This document shows positions 21,097 to 26,686 of a stretch of 26,686 nucleotides of DNA, piece after piece. This DNA is from an uncultured bacterium. Lineage in GTDB: Bacteria > Cyanobacteriota > Vampirovibrionia > Gastranaerophilales > Gastranaerophilaceae. Position 1 is the first letter of the stretch, and every line of letters begins with the position of its first letter. A program made the position numbers and the translations under genes. The stretch covers positions 1-26,686 of the forward strand of contig USHE01000006.1 in NCBI GenBank assembly GCA_900554385.1, written 5' to 3'. Under the pieces are notes generated by a model. That model did no database searches, had not been told where the DNA came from, and worked only from the letters and a program-made list of their open reading frames with translations.

Positions 21097-23844
21097 TTAA
21101 GCCTTAAAAAACAGCTCTTTCTTATTCGGATAAATTGCACTCATTTCCGGTTGTAAGGTAGTTTTTACACCACCAATAGGAGTGGAAGAATATACACTTG
21201 AACCATCAAGAAGTTTTTGACAACGTTCTAATGTTGATTTAGCGAAATAATTTTTGTTATCCATCACATATTTAGCAGCATATTTCTGATCTTTCATAGA
21301 ACTATTCAACATCAAATGAATAACCTTGCTTGTCAAATCACTACTCATTCCAGGAATTTTAAGAAGTTCAGACCCTCTGCCAAGTTTTACAAAAGTAGAC
21401 AGCAGGTTAACATTATACATAGAAATCTGCGAAATCGCAGAACTTAGCATATTTCTCGGGATTTTACCCAAAAGCTGAATTTGTCGTTGAGTATCATTAT
21501 TTTCAACAGCAGTTTTAAATGCTGAAACGATATTTACAAGCGAGCCTTCTGTGTCGTAAACTTCAATATCATTTCCGGTCACAGATTTATAATCAGAGTT
21601 TAGATCCGCAACCATTTTAACTACTTGTTCGTTAGAACTTTTTTCTGTTCTAGCAAGCATTTCGCTAACTTCAACGACAGAATCAACAGCGGCTTTATCG
21701 CACAAATCTAATTGCGCATTGACAGCGTCAATAGCTTTTTGATTCCCGGTATTATAGGACGCCTTGATAGCATCTGCCTGAACAGATTTATCATACTTAT
21801 TGATATTCAAAGAGGCATGTTCTAAGACTTCCTGCTCTTTTGCAGTCATCAATAAGTTGTGCATTTTTAACTGAGCATCAGCACTCTTATAATTCACAAC
21901 ATCGTCAGCCAAAGAATTTTTCAATTCAATTCTTGTAGCTTCATCTTCAACACGCTCTACAGCGTTATAAACAATTTCACCCGCACCAGCAGAATCCACC
22001 ATTTTAGAAGGCATATTTGTAGCAGCCCTGATTAATTCAGGTTTATTATCACTTAACTGTCTTTCTAAGGATTTATTCTGATTAGATACATCCAGCTTAT
22101 CAGATGTCTGTATAGCATGAGTTCTAGCCGGAATATCGCCTTCATCACAAATAATTTTATCAACTTCATCTTGAATTTCCGGAGTTTGAGCCTGGTTTCT
22201 TACATCGACGACACCTTTTCTAGCTGATTGATATCGAGAATGAATTTGCATTTTAGCGACTTTTATAGACTGTGTAGGATCTTTAGAAGTTGCCGTATTA
22301 TCTCTAACCGTTGTTAAACCGGCTTGAGCAATATCACTATTTTGATGATTTTCGAATTTATCATTTATCACCTGAAGCTGTTCATCTGAAGCGTCGCCTG
22401 AATTTACGGCAGCAACACTCAACGCAGCATCGGTTTCAATCAAATTTCCAAATTGTTTTGGATATTTTTCCATACCCATTGAGTATAATTTTTGAGCTAA
22501 CAGATAATCCCCGTCAGCAATTGCAGACTGAATACAAGCAGAAAGTTGAGAAGCAGCCTTTTTAGACTTTCTGGATAAACCTAATTCAACAATAGTCAAA
22601 ATGTCATCGTCCTGCATGGAATTTGTAACATCTTTAGCACTAAGTTGGTCTAATATTGAAGGCGGATCCGGTTTCTTTACATTATTTTTACCAAGATATT
22701 CCCGTCCAATCTTAGAATTTGCAAACTTTTTCATTTCTTCAAGCTGAGCCGACATTTCCTCATATGCTTGTTTATCTGCATCTGACAATGCTTTTTTATC
22801 ATCAGATGACATTAAAACATATTCTTCAACTTTTGCTTCATAATAGTTTTTCAACAGCGCAGCTTTACTTACACCTGAATTTTCCACGTATGATTTTGCA
22901 TCATCAAGACACATATTAGTGTAGTCGCTGCCTGTAGTTTGCTTCTGATGATACTTAACTGCATCCATAAAAGTCTTACTTTCGCCATAAAAACTTTTTT
23001 CATAGTCATTGAGAAGTGCATCAGCATCCTTAGATTCCATCGAATCATAAATTTCATTTATATAAGAATAAGTAAAATTATCCTTATCTTCCACTGATAA
23101 TTGCGCATAAAAAGCTACAGAAAGCCCTTGTTTGTTAGCTACTTGGATTGAAGTATAAAATTTATCGAGAATATTCTTAGCGACATCTCGTCCACCTTTG
23201 TCTATAACAAATTTTTTTAAATCTTTAATATCCTGGACACCATCAATATCCATTTTGGAAATAGCTTCTTCAACCTGTTTTTCAGCAGTTTTAACTAAAC
23301 TATTACGTTCCTTATCGGATAGAGCATTCCATTCTTCTTCCGTATGCCGAGGTTCTCCATATATATAAGAATTTTTGGCTGCACTATTGATTATTGTAGA
23401 AATTTTCTGATTTATATTACTATTCTTAAAGTTTTGACGTTCTTTAGCAAGAGTATCAGGTAGAACCTTTTTGGCAGAATTCGGTGCAGAGGTATCAGAA
23501 AGCTCGGTTGGTGAAGTTCCGCCTTTTACATTTTCACTATTAACAGGTGTAGTATCACTTTTTTCTGGAGAAACGTTAGCCGAATCAGTCTTTTTATTCG
23601 CAGCAGCTAAAGCTTGAATAAATTTTATTTGTTCTTCCTGAGGTAAGTTTTGAAAATCAGGATTTTGAGTACAAATAGCAAGATACTGATCTTGAGTAAG
23701 TCCTAAAGTTTCCCAAACATGAACTTTTTTCCCGATCGGAACAGTTTCCGGAGTTGATGGAGTAGTCTGAGATGGTGCAACCTGTTCCGATGAATTAATC
23801 TTATTGTCATATTTTTGATTTATTTTAAAATTCACTTCTGACAT
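21097..23844 (-). CDS. 915-aa largely helical protein, function unknown
   Basis: I do not recognise a family for the whole protein. It starts MSEVNFKINQKYDNKINSSE, then Ser/Thr/Pro-rich linkers (about 18-36 and 84-128) flank a small module (41-83) with 'LGLTQDQYLAICTQNPDF' and 'LPQEEQIKFIQALAAANKK'. The rest is alpha-helical and rich in Lys/Asp/Ser/Asn/Ala, with recurring 'LS-x-x-[DE][KR]' motifs (for example ALSDKERNSL) and a C-terminal half that resembles alpha-solenoid repeats (for example QADAIKASYNTGNQKAIDAV). No signal peptide, membrane helix or catalytic motif is visible. Its ribosome site is weak (GAAAG). It follows the 370-aa gene on the same strand by 116 nt. Possible roles, such as a large scaffold or secreted effector, are speculation. 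Confidence 0.8.
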   Translation of the reverse strand: MSEVNFKINQKYDNKINSSEQVAPSQTTPSTPETVPIGKKVHVWETLGLTQDQYLAICTQNPDFQNLPQEEQIKFIQALAAANKKTDSANVSPEKSDTTPVNSENVKGGTSPTELSDTSAPNSAKKVLPDTLAKERQNFKNSNINQKISTIINSAAKNSYIYGEPRHTEEEWNALSDKERNSLVKTAEKQVEEAISKMDIDGVQDIKDLKKFVIDKGGRDVAKNILDKFYTSIQVANKQGLSVAFYAQLSVEDKDNFTYSYINEIYDSMESKDADALLNDYEKSFYGESKTFMDAVKYHQKQTTGSDYTNMCLDDAKSYVENSGVSKAALLKNYYEAKVEEYVLMSSDDKKALSDADKQAYEEMSAQLEEMKKFANSKIGREYLGKNNVKKPDPPSILDQLSAKDVTNSMQDDDILTIVELGLSRKSKKAASQLSACIQSAIADGDYLLAQKLYSMGMEKYPKQFGNLIETDAALSVAAVNSGDASDEQLQVINDKFENHQNSDIAQAGLTTVRDNTATSKDPTQSIKVAKMQIHSRYQSARKGVVDVRNQAQTPEIQDEVDKIICDEGDIPARTHAIQTSDKLDVSNQNKSLERQLSDNKPELIRAATNMPSKMVDSAGAGEIVYNAVERVEDEATRIELKNSLADDVVNYKSADAQLKMHNLLMTAKEQEVLEHASLNINKYDKSVQADAIKASYNTGNQKAIDAVNAQLDLCDKAAVDSVVEVSEMLARTEKSSNEQVVKMVADLNSDYKSVTGNDIEVYDTEGSLVNIVSAFKTAVENNDTQRQIQLLGKIPRNMLSSAISQISMYNVNLLSTFVKLGRGSELLKIPGMSSDLTSKVIHLMLNSSMKDQKYAAKYVMDNKNYFAKSTLERCQKLLDGSSVYSSTPIGGVKTTLQPEMSAIYPNKKELFFKA

Positions 23845-23912
23845 CTTTATACTTTCATTTGTACTCTAACCATGTAAAAACATTGCAACATCTGCTATTT
23901 CAACAAAAGCAA

Positions 23913-23934
23913 AAATGTTTACATTTGTTTACAT
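23913..23934. promoter_or_regulatory. TGTTTACAT direct repeats upstream of the 915-aa gene
   Basis: TGTTTACAT occurs at 23916-23924 and 23926-23934, a 10-bp period (one helical turn). The first copy lies in the palindrome AAATGT-TT-ACATTT (23913-23926). They lie about 80 nt upstream of the 915-aa ATG and just downstream of the 370-aa stop, a likely regulator site. Confidence 0.4.
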
Positions 23935-23960
23935 GTCCTTATTTAAACATCAAACACAAT

Positions 23961-25073
23961 CTAGTCATGTATCGGGGCAATAGCACCCTTCGGCAAGACC
24001 ATATAATTATTATACTGTTCTTTCACTTCAAAACAATTATCAACAATTTCATTGTCATATATTGACATCAAGATATTAGTCAAAGAACGATCAGAAATAC
24101 TATACTTTTTCAGATCTTCATCCAATAAGACAGTCTGACTATATGAGTATGATTGCGGAGTATTTTCTCCGTTTCCATAGTTTTCAAAACTTGCATTATT
24201 ACGGAAATTTGCAACAACCCACAGGTGCGGGAAATTTGGACCTTTTATGGTAATCATCTGCACTCTGTCATCTTTTTGCAGTGAATAGTATTTTGCTTCA
24301 TAAGTGCCATTATCGCCATCAAACTGCTGAGTTCCCAATAGGACAGCTCCCATATTTTTTACACCATTAGCAATTCCTTTGCTTGATGAAATTATATTTC
24401 CATTTGGTACATTCTGCAATGTAAAATCTTCATCATAAGACATCCTCAAATTACGATTTATAACATTTTTGGACACATTACTATTATTATTAGAAGAAGC
24501 AAGCTCATTTGCAACAAACTGGCAAACTTTTTTGTCTGTTATCGCAACTTCATTACCATTTTGAGCAGCTACACTTAAACGAATAAAAGGCATATTAGAA
24601 CTATTGTTGCCATCGTCAGCCTGAATTTTATAATTATATTTGGTAATTCCTTTTACCTCATAAGTTGCAGAACCGGCTTTAATATTTAATCGACTGTTAG
24701 CAGGCCAAGATTCTGTGATAAGCACTTTTTCAAAATTATTTTTGTTATTATCAGAATTTACAAAAGTAACTTTTGTAGAGCCGTTTGAATCTGAAAAAAC
24801 CTTAGATTTTAATACATTTTGAACTTGTTCAACCTCATCAATGCCTTGAGATTCCACCAACTCAATATTGTGTCCTTCATCAATTCTATCTGCGGCATTG
24901 ATATTTGCAACTGTCAACGGACTCATTGCCAGCATAGTTGCCAAAGGCACAGCCTTCATAAATGAACTTGATGAACCACTTTCTTGTTCTTGTTTGTCTT
25001 TTTTAACCCTCAATGCTGTAAATGCAACATTTGAATTTCTTGTTAATGTGTTTGTAATAGGTGCAATAGCCAT
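23961..25073 (-). CDS. 370-aa protein with lineage-type N-terminus and internal hydrophobic segment, function unknown
   Basis: I do not recognise a family. The ATG at 25073 has GGAG 7 nt upstream (ATGGAGTAAAAATATG); longer starts lack support. The N-terminus 'MAIAPITNTL' then 'NVAFTAL' resembles the 94-aa protein. A charged, Ser-rich stretch (22-38) is followed by a hydrophobic segment (about 39-60, FMKAVPLATMLAMSPLTVAN, then INAADR) that looks like a signal peptide placed about 38 residues late. The remaining about 300 residues are polar and beta-rich (TYEVKGITKYNYKIQADD, MITIKGPNFPHLWVVANF), consistent with an exported domain. If exported, the cytoplasmic tail would be unusually long. A good promoter and a short upstream reading frame precede it. 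Confidence 0.78.
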   Translation of the reverse strand: MAIAPITNTLTRNSNVAFTALRVKKDKQEQESGSSSSFMKAVPLATMLAMSPLTVANINAADRIDEGHNIELVESQGIDEVEQVQNVLKSKVFSDSNGSTKVTFVNSDNNKNNFEKVLITESWPANSRLNIKAGSATYEVKGITKYNYKIQADDGNNSSNMPFIRLSVAAQNGNEVAITDKKVCQFVANELASSNNNSNVSKNVINRNLRMSYDEDFTLQNVPNGNIISSSKGIANGVKNMGAVLLGTQQFDGDNGTYEAKYYSLQKDDRVQMITIKGPNFPHLWVVANFRNNASFENYGNGENTPQSYSYSQTVLLDEDLKKYSISDRSLTNILMSIYDNEIVDNCFEVKEQYNNYMVLPKGAIAPIHD

Positions 25074-25155
25074 ATTTTTACTCCATGTTTTTTTGAAAAC
25101 TTCATTCACTAAATATTTTAAGCATATTAAACAGAGGCACAAAAAAATTTGCTAC

Positions 25156-25179
25156 CTAAAGTTTATATACTTTATTCAT
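25156..25179 (-). other. Possible 7-codon upstream reading frame (MNKVYKL) in the 370-aa leader
   Basis: ATG at 25179 is preceded by AAGGGGAAG, a strong but closely spaced ribosome site, and reads MNKVYKL then TAG. It would start about 12 nt from the predicted transcript start. Chance is quite possible for such a short frame. Confidence 0.3.
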
Positions 25180-25197
25180 CTTCCCCTTTTTCGCTTG

Positions 25198-25226
25198 ATT
25201 ATATCAGGCTTACAGTTTTTTGTAAA
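25198..25226 (-). promoter_or_regulatory. Promoter of the 370-aa gene
   Basis: On the minus strand TTTACA (25226-25221), a 17-nt spacer and an exact TATAAT (25203-25198) lie about 120 nt upstream of the ATG. Confidence 0.75.
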
Positions 25227-25311
25227 ATGTTATATACTATTTTAATATTTCTTAACAAATTACAAAAATGAAAATATCTAACGACTTGTATTAATTCTGT
25301 TTTTGTTGTAT

Positions 25312-25340
25312 TTTACATGTGTGTAAATTGTATTTACAAT
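25312..25340 (+). promoter_or_regulatory. fba promoter embedded in interlocked TGTAAA inverted repeats
   Basis: TTTACA (25312-25317), 17-nt spacer and TACAAT (25335-25340) form the promoter. The same bases hold TTTACA-TGTG-TGTAAA (25312-25327) and TGTAAAT-TGT-ATTTACA (25322-25338), two inverted repeats sharing the middle half-site. A repressor binding here would block both promoter boxes. Confidence 0.65.
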
Positions 25341-25391
25341 AAGCGCAGGCTTTAGCCTTAGGCAAAAATATATAAAAGAAGGAGAACTCAA

Positions 25392-26351
25392 ATGAGTGAA
25401 AGAAAATTAGTTGGAACAAACGAAATGTTCAAAAAAGCATTAGCTGGCGGTTACGCTATTGGTGCTTACAACGTTAACAACATGGAAATTTTGCAAGGTA
25501 TTGCAGAAGCTGCAGAAGAAACTCAATCACCTATTATTTTACAGGTTTCTGCTGGTGCAAGAAAATATGCTAACCAAACTTACTTAATCAAATTGGTAGA
25601 AGCAGCATTGGCTACAACTACAGTGCCTATCGCTTTACACTTAGACCACGGTGCAGACTTCGAAATTTGTAAAGCTTGTATCGACGGCGGTTTCTCATCT
25701 GTTATGATCGACGGTTCAAGATTCCCGCTAGAAGAAAACATTAAATTAACAAAACAGGTTGTTGATTACGCTCATCCGCGCGGTGTTTCAGTAGAAGCTG
25801 AATTAGGTAAATTAGCAGGTGTTGAAGATGACGTTAAAGTTCACGCTAAAGATTCAACTTACACAGATCCTGAAGAAGCTGCAAGATTTGTTAAAGAAAC
25901 AGGCTGCGATTCTTTGGCTGTTGCTATCGGAACTTCTCACGGGGCTTACAAATTCTCTGGCGAAGCTAAACTTGACTTTGAAAGACTTGCTGAAATCAAA
26001 AAAGCAGTTAACGAAGCTGTAGGATATGATTTCCCATTAGTACTTCACGGTTCATCATCAGATCCTGCTGAATTCGTTGCTAAATGTAATCAATTCGGCG
26101 GTAAATTGCCTAACGCACAAGGTGTTCCTGAAGACATGCTTAACTATGCTTCTAAACACGGTGTTGCAAAAATCAATATCGATACTGATTTAAGACTTGC
26201 AATGACTTCAACAATCAGAGAATTCTTTGTTGAACACCCTGAAAAATTTGACCCGAGAGAATACATGGGACCAGGCAGAACTGCTGTTAAAGAAATGGTT
26301 ATGCACAAAATGCGCGACGTTCTCGGAACAGCTGGTCACGCTCAAGACTAA
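25392..26351 (+). CDS. fba: Class II fructose-bisphosphate aldolase
   Basis: This zinc-dependent enzyme interconverts fructose 1,6-bisphosphate with dihydroxyacetone phosphate and glyceraldehyde 3-phosphate in glycolysis and gluconeogenesis. The 319-aa protein has the active-site stretch 'ALHLDHGADF' (Asp85, zinc-binding His86), 'SVMIDGSRFPLEENI', 'VEAELGKLAG', 'AVAIGTSHGAYKF', 'LVLHGSSSDP' and 'VAKINIDTDLR', all typical of class II aldolases. A strong ribosome site (AAGGAG) precedes the ATG. Codons are biased toward GGT, GCT and AAC compared with neighbouring genes, a sign of high expression. The promoter is overlaid by inverted repeats, and a bidirectional terminator follows. Confidence 0.97.
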   Translation: MSERKLVGTNEMFKKALAGGYAIGAYNVNNMEILQGIAEAAEETQSPIILQVSAGARKYANQTYLIKLVEAALATTTVPIALHLDHGADFEICKACIDGGFSSVMIDGSRFPLEENIKLTKQVVDYAHPRGVSVEAELGKLAGVEDDVKVHAKDSTYTDPEEAARFVKETGCDSLAVAIGTSHGAYKFSGEAKLDFERLAEIKKAVNEAVGYDFPLVLHGSSSDPAEFVAKCNQFGGKLPNAQGVPEDMLNYASKHGVAKINIDTDLRLAMTSTIREFFVEHPEKFDPREYMGPGRTAVKEMVMHKMRDVLGTAGHAQD

Positions 26352-26372
26352 TAATTGCCTGATGGCATATAT

Positions 26373-26407
26373 AAAAAGACCGCTTTTTAATAAAAGCGGT
26401 CTTTTTT
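26373..26407. terminator. Bidirectional terminator (fba / Xre gene)
   Basis: AAAAAGACCGCTTTT (26373-26387) pairs perfectly with AAAAGCGGTCTTTTT (26392-26406) around TAAT: a 15-bp stem with T-runs both ways. Its right edge touches the stop codon of the Xre gene. Confidence 0.92.
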
Positions 26408-26606
26408 ATTTCGTAATCTCGACTAAATCTTCGATTTTACACTCTAAAAATAAACATATTCTTTCAATTGTATCAAGCGTAATATTCACCCGTTTTCCCC
26501 TAATAATTTCTGAAATTTTAGACTGGCTTATACCGGTTGCCTCATGAAGCTCTACTCCGCTTATATCCTTTTCCCACAACAATTCTCTAAGTCTTATCCT
26601 AATCAT
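26406..26606 (-). CDS. Small Xre-type helix-turn-helix regulator (66 aa)
   Basis: The whole protein is one Cro/C1-like domain: 'IRLRELLWEKDISGVELHEA' (4-23), recognition helix region 'TGISQSKISEIIRGKR' and 'TLDTIERICLFLECKIEDLV' at the end, the pattern of compact HTH_26/HTH_3 repressors. Its ATG has no ribosome site; an exact TATAAT ends 6 nt upstream, so the mRNA may be leaderless. Three operator-like repeats lie at 26627-26682, between this gene and a divergent promoter reading out of the window. It may control itself and the unseen neighbour. Confidence 0.88.
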   Translation of the reverse strand: MIRIRLRELLWEKDISGVELHEATGISQSKISEIIRGKRVNITLDTIERICLFLECKIEDLVEITK

Positions 26607-26614
26607 TTATATAT

Positions 26615-26634
26615 TATATAAAGGAATTACCTTA
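26615..26634 (-). promoter_or_regulatory. -10 region and spacer of the Xre gene promoter
   Basis: On the minus strand TTGTCA (26643-26638) stands 17 nt before TATATA, and TATAAT overlaps that hexamer and ends 6 nt before the ATG at 26606. The first operator half-site falls in the spacer. Confidence 0.5.
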
Positions 26635-26682
26635 TCTTGACAAATATTACCTTATAAGATAATATTTACCCTATTAAGGTAA
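26627..26682. promoter_or_regulatory. Three phased TTACCTTATAAGGTAA-type operators
   Basis: The sites are TTACCTTATC (26627-26636, a half-site), TTACCTTATAAGATAA (26647-26662, one mismatch from a perfect palindrome) and TTACCCTATTAAGGTAA (26666-26682). Starts are 20 and 19 bp apart, about two helical turns, so a repressor could bind them on one face of the DNA. Confidence 0.75.
26637..26665 (+). promoter_or_regulatory. Divergent plus-strand promoter reading out of the window
   Basis: Consensus TTGACA (26637-26642), a 17-nt spacer and TAATAT (26660-26665) point toward a gene beyond 26686. The second operator fills the spacer and the third covers the start point. Confidence 0.55.
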
Positions 26683-26686
26683 TTAT

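Overview
The window is AT-rich bacterial chromosome. Gene content and style suggest a non-photosynthetic gut relative of cyanobacteria (Gastranaerophilales/Vampirovibrionia, formerly Melainabacteria). The pointers are a pilin-like C-terminus with an 'NGP...NRFGYD' core, a PilM-PilN type pilus protein, fermentative AdhE, class II aldolase, a primary sigma-70 factor, and several lineage-type proteins with odd N-termini (M-x-I-x-P-[VI]...V-x-F). This taxonomic call is inference; no rRNA gene is present to confirm it.

Layout. 1-257 holds the 3' end of a pilin-like gene. 306-2984 (minus) is adhE, broken by one in-frame TAA; a promoter and a near-perfect Rex-type operator remain upstream. 3221-6263 holds three lineage-type genes of unknown function: a 562-aa coiled-coil protein, a 234-aa protein and a 94-aa protein with a near-consensus promoter. 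6721-9959 (minus) is a tight cluster of a KdsC-type phosphatase, a TPR protein and aspartokinase LysC. The TPR frame appears cut short by a TGA, with 38 coding-like codons left before the next stop. 10039-13224 (plus) carries a PAS sensor kinase, a ComF-type phosphoribosyltransferase, a 105-aa unknown and a radical SAM enzyme. 13257-15612 (minus) encodes PilO and a natural PilM-PilN fusion, the inner-membrane platform of a type IV pilus. 15727-18414 (plus) is nadA-rlmB-rpoD. 18442-18985 is a divergent small-protein/Xre-regulator pair around nested inverted repeats. 19071-21023 (plus) is ispH followed 6 nt later by a four-domain S1 protein. 21097-25073 (minus) holds a 915-aa and a 370-aa lineage-type protein. 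25392-26351 is class II aldolase, and 26406-26606 (minus) is a second small Xre regulator with three phased operators at the window edge.

Working together: AdhE, aldolase and the Rex-type site point to fermentative, redox-controlled central metabolism. NadA, IspH and the radical SAM protein are iron-sulfur enzymes of an anaerobe. PilMN, PilO and the pilin fragment point to surface pili. The most notable signals are two apparent nonsense interruptions in otherwise intact genes, three genes with a -10 box exactly 6 nt before an ATG and no ribosome binding site (candidate leaderless mRNAs), interlocked operators at fba, adhE and both Xre genes, and an N-terminal motif shared by unrelated proteins. 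No CRISPR array, rRNA, tRNA or insertion sequence was seen.
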